Source: Chloranthus sessilifolius
Lineage: Eukaryota; Streptophyta; Magnoliopsida; Chloranthales; Chloranthaceae
Direction: 5' to 3'
DNA: 64,000 bases
NCBI GenBank assembly: GCA_021018995.1
Contig: CM037585.1
Location: forward strand, 67,272,646 to 67,336,645
Each line of letters starts with the position of its first letter. The first letter of the stretch is position 1. The position numbers were made by a program, and so were the translations under genes. Below, in pieces: positions 22,086-34,328 of this stretch. Below the pieces are notes generated by a model. It did no database searches. It was not told where the DNA came from and saw nothing but the letters and a program-made list of their open reading frames with translations.

Positions 22086-24440
22086 GGTATTCGATCACTA
22101 ATGATCGGCTGCCATAGACTAGAGACATCCGAAGAGGTCCAAGGCTCGTTTGATGGGTTCACCTGGTTCAACTCAATTCTCAAACATTCATGGTGATGGT
22201 GAGTGTACGTAAGCCCTCTCATTTCGGGATATCGTCCGTACCTCAAGGCTAACAGTCCCCAAGTGCATTGCGACATTACTAGGCATAACTGTGATGGTCA
22301 CAAAAAGTGTAAGCCCGCTAGCCGGGATATCGTCCACTTCCTGAGGGAAATTATAGATTTTGTTGAGTGTTAATCTGAACCAGACAGCTCAATGAAACGG
22401 GATGATCGATCTATGCTTCGGAATTGATGCGAAGCATACAAAGCGAAGGCCTTCAAACTGTGTCCAATCCTATGGAATATTGACAACTCTATTGGATTGG
22501 GCACGGGTGCCCTTACCTAGGTAAGGCTCAAAGTTTTTGGGTGAACCCATCAAATTCGAGGTTGCTTTAGCATGATTGACCCGAGTGGAGAGAATATTGA
22601 TGTCGCAACACCTCTTGGGAATGCATGCCCATTTTCTGAGTAATTTTTTTTTGTGTCATTTTCTGAATTTTCTTTTGCTTCGAGGCTTCTAAGCCAAGCT
22701 CAAGGACCTCTGGCAATTTTATTCTTGCACAACTCTTTAAGTGGATCAAAGCGCGTTGATACGCTTTAAGAATCGTGCACCATCTTTGAGGATAGGTGCA
22801 CCTTGGGGATGTGCACGTTCCAGTGGTGAGGTGCTCTTGATTCACACGGACCGGAGTGCCTTAACTTGAGACAAAGCTGAAAAGATCGGGCTAGGACCAA
22901 TCATCCCTCGATAGAGATGGCCAATTCTAGCCTCCATCCCTAATGAAATCACATCTTAGTAACTATGCACAGACAGACACCCATCAAGGGCGATAAGCCG
23001 TAAATAGGCGCGAACAGAAGCCTCAACCCTAAGGTATAATTTACGAGGACAAACGACCATCCTGCGGATACCCAAATGCAAGCGCGTACATTCAACAGGG
23101 ACACCGTGCCTATATAGGTTTTAAGCCCGTGTAAAAGGAAATAAAAAGGGAAAGGAGCCCTTTGGTCTGTATGTTCGCACATAGTTTGGTTGGTTGTAAT
23201 TTCATTTTTGACTGGTCAGTTTTGACTGACAATAGATTTTTCGAATGGTCTGAAGTCCGGGGCACTCCTGGTCAACAGAGATCCGAAGGTGGATGACCAG
23301 AGTGAATGCCGGAAGGTGGGGTCAACCCACTCAACGGTTTTCACTAAGCAGCAACAGGTTGTTATTTCTTCTCCTTTTCTTTCTTCTTCTATTTTTTTGT
23401 TTCTTTTTCTCTTTTCTCTTTCTTTTTTTTCATGTCAGATTGAGACCCTGGGCATGCTCAAACAGCCTTTATTTTTGCACGTATCCTTAGGCGAATCAAC
23501 TTGCCATGTTGATATACCTTAGGGACGTGTGCATTCCGGTGATGGGTTCTTGGTTTGCCTGCCGGATCAGGCCTTGACTCTTGCTGGGGGACTCTGTAGG
23601 GAACAGTGATCGGAGATGGGCAAAATTACCTGCCTGCCGGGTCAGGTATAAAATGTTCTTGCCTGAAATGGGGTTCGAGAGCTTTCGGGTGAACCCGATC
23701 ATTCCGAATTGATTTAACACGGCTCTCGGAGTGGGGCAAACAAGCGTTGCGACGCTCGTTTGAGAACCAGCGTTGTATTTTTTATTTTTTCTTTCTCTTT
23801 TTTGATTTTGTGGGCGCATTAGGGGGGCGCCTACGGATCTAGATCTGTTTATTGTAGCATGGTCCCTTTGGGCCAATCGAAGGGAACTCGAAGGGTCATT
23901 TGGGGATGTGTGCACCATGGCCGATGACACGTGGGCCTCGAAGGGGGGTCCGGATCGAGGTCCATAGCATACAAGGGGGGCCGTTGGGCCTTAAAATGGA
24001 AAAAAAGGAGGTCGGGCAGTTTAAAAACTGCCATTTTTGGTCGGGCGTATATAATATATACGCCTGACCAAAATCTGGCAAAAAATGGTCGGGCGTATAT
24101 ATTATATACGCCCATCTAAAATCTGGCAGTTAAACCGCCCCCGAGCACAAAGGGCCCCCTTCCTCCTCCTTTCTTCTTGAGTCAGGACAACCCCTTAGGG
24201 TTTTTCATTTGATTTGGCTTGAGTTCTATTACCGGTCATGTGTGGATCGAAAGGCGCTTATCCTCCGCCGCTATTCGTTTTTCTCCCCCATTGAAGGTAA
24301 CCATTACCTTCCCCTTGTTTTTCTTTCGAATTTTTGATGCTATTGCCTCTTTCTTTTCTTTTTGATGAAATGCTTTGTGATGCCTATATTTCCTTTTTCT
24401 CCTTTTCTTTTTCTTTTCTTTTTTCGTTTTAGTTGTTTTA
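22086..24440. other. Tat D1 3' non-coding region
   Basis: No credible gene. It includes the CT-rich tract at 23365-23430 and two palindromes of the GGGCGTATA/TATACGCCC family at 24043-24066 and 24091-24113. The part up to 23605 repeats 9047-10574; the rest is unique in the window. D2 lacks this whole stretch: its LTR runs straight into the ACACAC-type sequence at 55827. Confidence 0.7.
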
Positions 24441-25030
24441 GTTGTTGTTTTGTTTTTTGTTTTTTTTTTTTTTTTTTTTTTTTGCTTTTTTTTTTTTTTT
24501 ATATATACTAACCCAAAGGAAAAGAGACGCCTATATTTATACACACATTTTTTGGTTTGGATTAATATGCAAAAGAAAAGAGATGCCTATATTTATTCAC
24601 ACATTTTTTGGTTTGGATTAATATGCAAAAGAAAAGAGATGCCTATATTTATACACACACTTCTCTATTTTTTTTGGATTAATACGCACACACACATTTT
24701 TTGTTAATGGGTTAGCACACACACATTTTTTGTTTTTCTTTTGGATTGGTGCACGCATTTTTTTTTTTTAGGTTAGTACACATACACACATTATTTTTTT
24801 TGTTTTTTGGATTAGTATACTCGCACATGGTTTTTTTTGTTGTTTTTTTTTTGTATACACACACATCTCTTTTTTGGGTCAGTACCCACACACACATGGG
24901 TTTTTTTTGTTTTTGTTTTTTTTTTTTTTTTTTGTTTTTAGTACACACACACATCCTTTTTTTTTTTTGGCTTTTTTAGTACATACACATGGTTCTTTTT
25001 TGGGGCTGCTCTTCTCCTTTTTTGTTTTTA
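24441..25030. repeat. T-rich and ACACAC low-complexity block with a ~55-bp tandem repeat
   Basis: Long T runs alternate with (AC)n. Three near-identical units containing TATATTTATACACAC...GGATTAATATGC lie at about 24532-24655. Open frames over it on either strand are low-complexity (poly-Phe or poly-Lys). A short remnant of the same kind stands at 55827-55880 in D2, just upstream of the PMD gene start. Confidence 0.8.
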
Positions 25031-25038
25031 GTACTGTG

Positions 25039-25943
25039 CACTTTCTTCATCATGGGGTTCCTATCGATGACCTTCTCTTACCTGGGGGGTATCAGTCTTG
25101 GTACGACTCCCTGCCCTATCATTTCTTGCTGCCTCGCTTCGTGCTTGGTGCTAACTTTTTAGCTTTTGGCAGGCCGCGATCTCAGGTAATGCCCATTTTC
25201 TTCTTTCATTCAGCAGCTTTCATGTGGTTACTTTGATTGACCTGTCGTCGCTAATGATAAAATATTTCTCTACAGTTTGAGCAGGGCGGCGACTCAGATG
25301 AGGGGGAAGAGGAGGCTGTTCCCTATGATGCAACAGGTGCTGGACCTCCGATCCTTCCGGGCCTGGTGTCTCTGGCGTGGCTTCAGGTGCTGGACCCTCT
25401 AACCCTTCTGGTGCCGGTGCTTCTGGTAGCTCACCCGTCGAGGTCCAGGGGACCTTCAAGCGCCTGGATGATGCCTTTCGGTCACGCGTGTGTGCCGACG
25501 TGGCCGAAAAGGCACGGATTTCTGCTGAAGCTATCCAGGTCCCACCTCCCGAGCTGATTCCTGGGGTAATCTCCATCTCATTGCTTTGTTCTCTTTCCCT
25601 TTGAATTATGCTGATGGCCTGCGTGACTAACACCTCCTTTTTCTTACTGGCCAGGATTATGAGTCAGCAGTGAGTCAGGCCGAGTACTACCGTAACCTTG
25701 TTGGGCTTAGGGAGACCGAAGTGGTGAGTGAATGCTGGCCCAACCTAGTCGTTTTCCTAGTTTACTTTCCGCTTGTTTCTCTATCTGATGGCTTTTGGTG
25801 TGCCTTTACAGCGTGCTCGTGAAAAGGAGTCGCGCTCCTTGCTTAGCCGTATCTCCTAGGCATGGACTCGGGTGGGGGAGACCCGCACCTTTCAAAGTGT
25901 GAGCCGGCGCCGGAAGAAGTCGAAGGGGGTTGCCCAGGACTAG
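25039..25943 (+). pseudogene. Antisense plant-mobile-domain gene of D1, 3' exons only
   Basis: It matches the D2 gene at 57462-57744 and continues further. Visible exons: part of exon 4 25039-25185 (HHGVPIDDLLLPGGY), exon 5 25276-25565 (acidic GGDSDEGEEEA, Gly/Ser/Pro linker, then RLDDAFRSRVCADVAEKAR), exon 6 25655-25723 (YESAVSQAEYYRNLVGL) and exon 7 25812-25943, each with GT donor and AG acceptor. Exon 7 has an early TAG at 25858-25860 and a second at 25941. A one-base loss in exon 5 shifts the frame near 25340. AATAAA follows at 25967. Exons 1-3 are replaced by low-complexity DNA. Function of the family is inferred from PMD proteins, not shown here. Confidence 0.72.
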
Positions 25944-25966
25944 TTTATTTCCTGCAAATTTGACAT

Positions 25967-25972
25967 AATAAA
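25967..25972 (+). terminator. Poly(A) signal of the antisense PMD gene
   Basis: AATAAA 24 bases past the second stop of the last exon, on the strand opposite to the retrotransposon. Confidence 0.5.
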
Positions 25973-26339
25973 ACAGTTTAGACATGGCATTATTTGGGGA
26001 TATGTAACAACAATAATTTTTTTTTTTGTTTGGATGGTTAATAATTTTTATGGTTTATATGAATGTTTTATTTGGGTATTCCTTTGCTTTGGTGGTTTCC
26101 TTCCTCTTTTCCTTGCTCGGAATGAACTGGCACCTCTCCAATGATGAGGTTGATCATGCAGGTGACCCTTCGTATGTGACCTACGGGCGGCGCGCCACCC
26201 GGGTGTTTCTCACGGGTGTGGCATGGCCGCCCATGTGCGCTCTTGCGACGAAAAGGTGGGTCAAAATAACTACGTCCCTCCTTGGGAAAAGAAATAGACC
26301 AGTGAAGGGGGGGGGGCCTTACCAGCCTCGGCTTAAATC

Positions 26340-26504
26340 GGGCGTATATATTATATACGCCAGGCCAACATTCAGCAATCAATAGCCGGGCGTATATATT
26401 ATATACGCCTGACCAATCCCCAGCAAAAATGGCCGGGCGTATATATTATATACGCCAGGCAAAATTTGTTCAAAATTTGCCTTGGCGTATATAATATATA
26501 CGCC
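26340..26504. promoter_or_regulatory. Four palindromes upstream of the antisense DUF7745-like gene (D1)
   Basis: Copies at 26340-26361, 26388-26409, 26434-26456 and 26484-26504. Arms GGGCGTATA and TATACGCC flank a TATTATA or TAATATA centre. They sit 30-190 bp upstream of a TTATAA box (26532-26537) and the gene start at 26678. The same motif stands in U3 of the Tat LTRs. A regulatory role is inference from position. Confidence 0.6.
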
Positions 26505-26531
26505 TGCTATAGGCTGTACCCAGCGGGCTCC

Positions 26532-26537
26532 TTATAA
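26532..26537 (+). promoter_or_regulatory. Possible TATA box of the antisense DUF7745-like gene (D1)
   Basis: TTATAA in GGGCTCCTTATAACCC, about 140 bp before the first ATG. The D2 copy keeps the same box at 58114-58119, downstream of its own four palindromes. Confidence 0.4.
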
Positions 26538-26677
26538 CCCGCGCCTGGTTCCATCCTTGTCTCCTCTTTTACTTTGGTTTGGCTGTTTTGCCCCTCCTTT
26601 TATTTTCTTTCTCTCCCCTCTTTTTCTAGCGGGCCCATCGCCATATATTGACCGATAAAGAACCTCTTTGCACGCCG

Positions 26678-28135
26678 ATGGACCTGCCTTCAAAAGGGGG
26701 CCCAAGCTTTTTTATGAGGACCGGTATACTTCCCTGTTTGGCCGAGAGCGAGCTTGCTATTCTGAATGGCCTCGGGTTGTCCCGTCTTTCTTCTCTCCTC
26801 GCTGTTCCTCTGTTGCCCAACCTACTACAGGCGGCTTTGGCATCATGGGACCATAGGGCCCATGTTTTTAAATTTGGGTCTAGGGAGCTGACCCCAACTT
26901 TGGAAGAGTTAGCCTCCCTCACCGGCTTGAAGATGCATCGAGGCCTTGCCAAAGTAGTGCCCAAACCGGGGTACGCAAAGGCGGTCCACGCGGCCCTTGG
27001 CTTGAAGAAGGGTGGATATGAGAAATGTTTCACCGGAGGGCCCACTAGGTGTTCGGTGAAATTCCTGAGAGAACTTTTCGGTGACTCGAGCCTTCGAAAG
27101 TTGCCTATTCGAGATCCCTTCAATGTGAAGGCCTTTGCCCTTTATTTGCTGTCAGAGGTTCTCTTCTTTACTGGGGGTGAGAGCTTTTCCCTCGGGCTAT
27201 GTGATGTTTTGATCGAACTGGAGGGAGGTCGCTCATTGGTACACCTGGTCTTGGCGGAGATGTATCGAGGCTTGATCTGCGCCTCGGGCGGGTTAGATTT
27301 TCAGCGGGAGCCCGCTTCTTGTTCAGATCTGGTTAGGAGAGCATTTGGCTATCATGGGGCCTGTGCCGAGATTCTGCTTGATTAAAGGGGATGTGGCTCG
27401 AGGTTTTCTGATCCGGAGTTCGAGACTGCTTAGTGGGAGCGTCGAGGAACTGAGCCTGTGGCTATCTGATGCAGAGCTGACCTGGCAACTTCCCTGGACG
27501 GATGACGCTTTTCTGATTGTCCGCTCTCGGGATTGTGAGGGCATCACAATTTTGGGGCTGACCGGTAGCACATACTACTTCCCATCTCTGGTGCTTCGTC
27601 AATTCGGGTATACTCAACATGTGTCGTGTACCGCGAGGCCACCCTTGTGCTCTCTGATATTCTCTCGCGGTTCTCTTAGTGATCTTGATCGCATAGCTGC
27701 CCTCTGGGAAACTCGCCAATCGGCGCATAAGTGTAGTTTGGTTCAGGAGGGCGTTGTCTCTCCGGGTTATGAGGGTTGGCTAGTATCTGAGGAATTACCT
27801 ACTCCTAGCCCAGCTTCGGTAGATGTGGTAGGGACCGGGCCCGGGCCAGGTAAGGATGCGATGCTTCAAACCTCGATCGAGTCCCTTTCCGTAGAGAGGC
27901 TGGCTTTGATCGAGACTTTGGAGAAAGAAAGGGTCAGAGCTGATATTGCGGAGGTGAGAGCTGCTACAGCCGAGAGCGAGGTTCTTCGGTTGACTGGTCT
28001 TTTGACTGAGTCCCGCAGCGCAGCTGAAGCTTCACGGAGACGGCAGAAGAGTCTTCATGGTAAGTGGATGTCTGATCGAAATGCCCACGAGGACTCCCTG
28101 CTTGCAGAGATTAGCGCTTTGAAGCGTGCTCCCGG
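26678..28135 (+). pseudogene. Antisense DUF7745-like gene of D1, cut by Athila B
   Basis: The ATG at 26678 is the first Met after a T-rich stretch. The N-terminal half (to 27383) has LASWDHRAHVFKFGSRELTP, TLEELASLTGLK, RDPFNVKAFALYLLSEVL and LAEMYRGL. After a frameshift near 27383 the second half reads LWLSDAELTWQLPW, LTGSTYYFPSLVLRQFGYTQ, a Pro/Ser linker and a C-terminal coiled coil (about 27875-28070, heptad-like SVERLALIETLEKE). The layout resembles the DUF7745 plant family found in transposons; I judge this by pattern only. The LTR of Athila B begins at 28136 inside the final codons. Compare 58306-59754, which reaches its own stop. Biochemical role unknown. Confidence 0.7.
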
Positions 28136-29944
28136 TGTTGGTGTTCTGAGTGTGCATGATTTGTTTGTGTTTTGAAAACAGGTTTGCAAATGCTAAATTA
28201 TACTGAATCTGGGAAAAAATAAAGAAATATCAGCACAGAGAGAAGTGAATTAGCCTGCAAGATCAGGGTCAATTGTAGCAAGTTTTACATGTGAGTAAAA
28301 GATCGTCCACAGAGAATTTGTTTAAAATGCAAGATAAACCTCCAGATCTGAGCTACCAGATTTGGCCTCTTATCCTATCTACAGAGCACATAAGATGGGA
28401 GGTTGAATTTGTCACATTAACTAAATGATAAAAGTAAAAGTTAAACTAAATGATCCAGATCTGAATTGGGGGAATTTTGATGTAAATTTATAAAAATGGA
28501 GAAATAATATCTAACTTTGATTTGGTCTCTGAAACACAATGAGAATGACTGCAGGTCAAATGAGAGATGATCCAATCTTCATCTGGCTACAAGCACAGAT
28601 GCAAGAGAAATAAATCTAACTCAAGGATTAAATTTAGGCTTATGGTTATGGTCTGTCAACTTCAATGGCCACAGACCATCCAATAGTCTTTAATCTAAAC
28701 CCTTAATTCAGAACAAGAAGTATCACTACAAATGCTGTGAGAGATTAGGTTACAAACAGTAAATCTAAAGGAGTCTAGTGCAATAAGGAGATCAGAGGGA
28801 ACCCTTAACACGAATCCAATTGAGAACGTACGGTTTACAGCAACCTTTTCAAATTCACATTTACAATTACAAAGCACAGCTTAAACAGCTCTCAGATTTA
28901 TAGTCTTGAACACAATCCTCTTTTGAATTACAGAGATATCTTACAACCCTCAATTGCAAGTAAAAGTTATGCTATTACAAGGTTTCAGATAGGCGAGCTG
29001 ATCTGGAAATGGGGGAATAGGAATGAAACTCAAAATCTGGATGCCCAAATTGGGCAAATGGTTCATCTATTTAAAGTTTTCCCCAGGTCTAGCTCAGATG
29101 CGTATCGACCAATCAGAAGTGCTCAGATCTGTATCAACCAATGGTAGTCGAGCACAAGGATCCAGATCTGTTCTGGCCAATCAGAATTGCTCGATCTGGT
29201 TCAGCCAATCAGGCGACATAAGCATCAATTCTGTTATGCAATTTGAAAATCTGTTAGAGCTTCTAGAAGTTCCCGCCAAGTGATTTCATCTTCGGGTGCT
29301 CACATGGGGTGGAATATGCCTTCGCTTCGTGCTTAGAATCTTCTGAAATGTCCCTAGGTTTTTAAATGCATTGGGACGCGTGAAAAAGATTACTGAATTA
29401 CCCTTGCAGAAGCTAGGAATCTCCAGAATACCATTTCGCATAGTTTAGGGAACTTTTCGCAAGGTACTGTGACTCCTGAAGCTCTTTTCGCAAAGTTCAG
29501 GTTCTGTTCGCAAGGAGTTCTCTTCTTTTCGAATAGGTCAATCATCCTTTCGAAGAGTTCAGGTGCTCTTCGAAAACTAAGCCTGGAGCTTTTAGTTCTT
29601 TTCACAGAGTTCAGGTTCTTTTTGAAATGTTCAGATTCTTTTCGAAAAGCACTCTGTAGTGCATTTTTCTGTTCGAATTGCTCCACATTTCTTTTCTGGG
29701 TTCAGACCAGGTCTTTGTCTCTTCAGTTCAGGGATTTTGACAGCTAGTGAGGTTGTCCCTTCTCTTTCTTCCTTTAGATCGACATGGATTATCATCTTTT
29801 TGGCACTTTTAGGCTGCTTTCATGGTTAAGCCTGTCTTTATTGTTAGCTGTAACACAAGCACTTAAAACACTTATTTAGTTCTCTCAAGGGTCTATCAAG
29901 CCCCAGGTTAAAGGGTGGAAAATGGTATTTTCTAGTTCTCAACA
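28136..29944 (-). repeat. 3' LTR of Athila B (1,809 bp)
   Basis: TGTTGGTGTTCTGAG to AGTTCTCAACA on plus, TG/CA termini with a TGTTG/CAACA inverted terminal motif. U3 has repeated TTTTCGCAAAG and TTTTCGAAA-type motifs at 29440-29660. The TATA-like site at 29067-29076 is changed to CTTTAAATAG, whereas the other LTR has CTATAAATAG at 48579-48588. Confidence 0.93.
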
Positions 29945-29957
29945 CACCCCCAAACCT
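29945..29957 (-). other. Polypurine tract of Athila B
   Basis: AGGTTTGGGGGTG on the element strand, directly against the LTR. Same tract and place as in element C at 34329-34341. Confidence 0.9.
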
Positions 29958-31731
29958 AAGCTTTGCTAGTCCCTGAGCAAAGACAAAATTAAAAATAGAA
30001 TAAAAAGCCACTTTTGTAGGGAACACAGTTGCATTTAGCATATACAACAAGCCTTTTAAACCCCTAGGTGATCCCTAGTGGAGGAGTGAAGTCTCCTGAG
30101 GGTTTTCAGTGAAGGTACCCATAAACTTCTCCAATAAATCAGTTAATATTAATGCAGTTCTGTTAAAGTAGACTTTCATCCAATCAGATTATTCACACCT
30201 GCATCAGTCAAGTTATAAGATGATTTTCACGAAAACATCAGTTCAAAACTAAAATTCTGCTGTAACTCTTTTACCATTCACTTGATTTGTGTCAAAAAGT
30301 TTCTAAAAAAAAAATTAGTGAAAAGCTTGCCTTCTATTTGAGAATTCAGTTTTGATGTTACCCCAATGAGTTGATTTCAAACCCAACTCTCTCCAGGGTT
30401 TTTAGTCAACATGCAAATAAGAGGGTTGTACCATTTCACACGGCTCAAGAGCAGTTACAGCCCTCAAATAGGACTGTAAGCATGAGCATAGGCATTGCTC
30501 TTTAGTTCTGAATTCACTGCTCTTTTTATCATAGATTACACAGATCCTTATCTCCATGTGACAGCTCAATCCATAATTGATCAGCAAGGACTTTTCTTGG
30601 GATGTAATGTGGCTTATGGGTGAAATTTATCAAGAATAAAGGGGTGGAATGGAGTTCAAAATTGAGATGTCAGTCAAGGTAAGGAAGTGATAGACACACC
30701 TTCTTCAATTTAGCACAATTTCATCTTCTTCTTTAAATTTTCAGAGCCAAAGTGGCCATATTTTTCTCTTTCTTTTTCAAACTTCCAATGAAATGCCTTC
30801 TCCTTCTTTTTTTTTTTTTTTTTTTTTTTTTTCCAAGGTAACATTGACTGGAATGCCACATTTCTTCTGCTGATACATTATTGCCTTCAATTATGATTCT
30901 TCTTCTTTTATCAAACTGTTACTCAATTCTCCTTTCTTTAGCATCCTTTCCTTTATCTTCTGACTTCTCAGAGTGAGGATTAGGCTAAATGAGGTTGATG
31001 AGGTTTCAAAGAAATATTAGATTTATAAAGCTCAAATGGTGTGTATCAAGGGCAGTTTCAAAAGGTGGGGCTTTGTAAGGTTCAAACTGTCCAAAAGGAG
31101 GCCTTACATCATGTCTTTAATATCAGGATTGCTGTCAAGTTATTTCAATTTGAATATGTGTAACTTCTAGTGAAAAGAAGCAGGTTCAAACAGTCTCAAG
31201 AGCAGAAAAAATTGCCAATTCATACCTCCAAGGAATACATTTCTGTAGGCCCAAATCTCACTGGGTGTGGTTTTCTATCAAATTCTTGAAGTATATCATC
31301 ACTGTTTTCTCTCTTTTTAGGTTCACTGCAACATCAAATTTTATTTTATTTTTTTTCTTTTGGAAATTTTCTGACATTCACTTCATGAAAGTATTAGAAT
31401 TACACTAGAAATCAATTTTAAAATCAATTTTAAAAGCAAAATTTTAACTTCCTCATTTTCAAAAAAAAACAACAGGTGTGAAATTACTTCATTTTTAAAA
31501 AATAAAATTCTACTGATCATAAGCTGCATTGATGTTAACTCAATTATTGACATTTCTGCCACACCCCCAAACCTATGGTGAGCAGGGTCCGCACTGGTCC
31601 GAAGCAAAGAAAAGAAACAATCAAGCAGAAATCATAATGACAAGAAGAAAGAATAGAAATGCACAGTAATTACACAAGAAAAACCAGAATTTTATATTAC
31701 AAACTCATAACACAGATAAGTACAATGTGAG
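29958..31731 (-). other. 3' untranslated region of Athila B
   Basis: No coding sequence found. Homologous to 34342-35920 in element C. Contains T runs at 30806-30832 and a second polypurine-like stretch at about 31562-31576 (CACCCCCAAACCTA on plus). Confidence 0.75.
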
Positions 31732-32407
31732 CTAATAACTGGGGTCAAAATCTGTATCATAAGTTGGTTCAATGGGATCAGAACTGGAGTCACTGTCAGA
31801 GTTAGAACTAGAATCAGTATTGGAGTCTGAACTCGATTTAGCCTTCTCCTGGATTGTGTTTTGCAGCTCAGTGTATTCCTCTAATTTGATCTTTTTGGTG
31901 AGGCCAATGTACTTTCCAAGTCTAGTAGTCCTCAGTTTTTCCTGTTCAAGCTGTGCTTGCAACATGGTCACCTTGTGCTGCTCACTCCTAACCATTTGAA
32001 AAGTTTGACCAGCAGGTCCTTCATTTTCTCTCTGTCAAATTTCATGAATAACTCCAATTTTCGAATTTGGTTTTCATAAGGGGTTCTAATGTAAGCTTGC
32101 AAATCAGCTAACCCCTTGAGGAAATCTCGACAGATATATGGATTCTCTTCCATAGCCCTTCTGAGAGCGGCAAATCTGGGAATGGCAATGGAATGGTAGG
32201 GGACCAAAGGTATCCCAACTGTGGGAGTGGGAGAAGAGGGGTCCAGAAGGATGACTTCAGGGTCGGTCTGATTGGCTTGATCCGAGAAAGTGAGGAGAGG
32301 TGAAGGGGGCTCAACAAGAGCTACCTCAGGTTCAGTTTGGGTAGCATGGGCAGTAGTGGTGAGGGTGGGTGGATCAACCAATACTTCCTCAGGTTCTATT
32401 TGGGTAG
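31732..32407 (-). pseudogene. Third ORF of Athila B, C-terminal part
   Basis: Continues the ORF interrupted at 39429. Open at 31968-32381 (repeated TQTEPEVALVEPPSP-type segments, then AALRRAMEENPYICRDFLKGLADLQAYI) and at 31732-31995 in another frame (KVTMLQAQLEQEKLRTTRLGKYIGL, probable coiled coil, then a Ser/Asp-rich acidic tail ending at the stop near 31732). It has no membrane segment or signal peptide, so nothing here supports an envelope protein. Confidence 0.75.
32403..32407. other. Target site duplication of element C, left copy
   Basis: GGTAG, repeated at 39429-39433 just outside the opposite LTR. Proof that this is a simple single insertion into the third ORF of Athila B. Confidence 0.9.
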
Positions 32408-34328
32408 TGTTGTTGCTTCTTAGTGTGCTTGATTTATGTGAGTTTTGAAAACAGATTTATAGCTGCTAAATTACAGTGGTTCTAGACTATATAAACAAAT
32501 AAAGAAATATCAGCACACTTAGAAGAGAATTAGCCTGCAAGATCAGGGCCAATTGTAGCAAGTTTTAAATGTAAGTGAGTAAAAAATCGTCCACAGGGAA
32601 TTGATTTAAAATTTAAGATAAACCTCCAGATCTGAGCTACCAGATCTGACCTCTGATCCTATCTACAAAGCACATAAGATGGGAGATTGAATTTGTCACA
32701 TCAACTAAATGATAAAAGTAAAGATTAAACTAAGTGATTCAGATCCGAGTTGGGGAAACGTTCGAGGTAAACTTACACAAAAAATGGAGAAGTAATATCT
32801 AACTTTGATTTGGTCCTTGAAAACTAATGAGAATGACTACAGCTCAACTGAGAGATGATCCAATCTTCATCTGGCTACAAGCGCAGATGAAAGAGAAATA
32901 AATCTAATTTAAGGATTAGGTTTAAGCTTATGGCTATGGTCTGTCCACTTTAATGGCCACAAACCATCCAATAGTTTCTAATCCAAATCCTCAATTCAGA
33001 ACAATAAACATCACTACAAATGCTGTAAGAGACTAGGTTACCAACACTAATTCTTACAGGATTAACGAATCAAGGGAAATTGCATGCACAACAATGAATC
33101 TAAAGGAGTCTAATGTACTGAGGAGATCAGAAGGAACCCTTAACATGAGTCCAATGGAGAATGCATAGTTTACAACAACCTTTTCAAATCCACCGTTACA
33201 ATTACAGAGCGCAGCTTAAACAGCTCTTAGATTTGTAGTCTTGAATACAACTCTCTTTTGAATTACAGAAATGTCTCACAGCTCTCAATTGCAAGTAAAA
33301 GTGAGGCTATTACAGGGATTTCAGACAAACTATCTGATTTGGAAATGGGGGAATAGGAATGAAACTCAAAATCTGGATGCCCAAATTGGGCAAATGGTTC
33401 GTCTATTTATAGTTTTCCCAAGTCCAAATTTCGTATGTGTATCAACCAATCGAGGTGCTTGGGATAATGTATTGACCAATGGTGAGTTTGTTAAAAGGAT
33501 CCAGACTGCTCCGCCAATCGTAAATGCTTGATCCGTTCACCAATCGTGATAGAAGGCATCAATTCGCTATGTAATTCAAAAATCTGTTTGAGCTTCTAGA
33601 AGTTCCCGCCAAGTAATTTCATCTTTGGGTGTTCACATGGGTGGAATATGCCTTTGGTTGTGCTCGATAATCTTAGGAATGTCCTTGGGCTTTTAAATGC
33701 ATTGGGGCATGATTCTTGGTGCCCTTGCAGATCTTTGAGAATCTTGAGGATATCATTTCGCAGTTTGGAGAACTTTTAAAATCTTGTGACTTCTGAAGCT
33801 TTTTTCGCACAGATTGGAGACCTTTTCGAAAAGAACTGTAACTTCTGGAGATCTACTCGCAAAGATTGGGGACCTTTTCGAAAAGAACTGTAACTTCTGG
33901 AGATCTACTCGCAAAGATTGGGGACCTTTTCGAAAAGAACTGTAACTTCTGGAGATCTATTCGCAAAGATTGGAGACCTTTTCGCAGAGCTTGGAGACCT
34001 TTTCGCAAAGATTGGTGACCTTTACAAATAGCATTCTGTAGTGCATTCTTCTTTTCGAATAGCTCCAAACCTCTTTCCAGGTTGAAACCAGGCCTTTGTC
34101 CTCTTTATTTTAGGCATTTTGACAGCCAGTGAGGTTGTCCTTTCTCCTTCTTCCTCCAGATCAAGATGGGTCATCATCTTTTTGGCACTTTTAAGCTACT
34201 TTCAAGGTTAAGCCTGCCTTTATTGTTAGCTGTAAAACAAACACTTAAAACACTTATTTAGTTCTCTCAAGGGTCTATCAAGGCCCAGATTAAGGGGTGA
34301 AAAATGGTATTTTCCAGTTCTCAACACA
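32408..34328 (-). repeat. 3' LTR of element C (1,921 bp)
   Basis: TGTTGTTGCTTCT to AGTTCTCAACA. TATA box CTATAAATAG (element strand) at 33403-33412. U3 has three tandem 52-bp units at 33833-33988, against two in the partner LTR, plus several TTTTCGCAAAGATTGG motifs up to 34020. Confidence 0.93.

Larger units (their letters stand above)
10575..23605. repeat. Unit 2 (complete) of the 13,031-bp direct tandem duplication
   Basis: The left junction lies at about 10574/10575, where Tat sequence ending in GAACAGTG runs straight into Athila pol sequence starting TTCGGATGATTT. At the equivalent place in unit 2 (about 23605) the Tat sequence continues uninterrupted into the rest of element D1. The uninterrupted pol context of the other half is seen near 20045. 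The junction therefore joins the end of one unit to the start of the next. Only three or four bases are shared at the breakpoint. Confidence 0.85.

Noticed and set aside
23496-23930. 144-codon minus-strand frame in the Tat 3' region
   Set aside because: No recognisable motif, and the unit 1 copy ends at the junction; no support beyond being open.
24236-24979. Poly-Lys and poly-Phe open frames
   Set aside because: Low-complexity T and AC runs without any codon-level signal.
26026-26385. Plus- and minus-strand frames containing VYIIYARP or VYNIYARF
   Set aside because: These residues are only the translation of the palindromic repeats, and the same string appears wherever the palindromes are.
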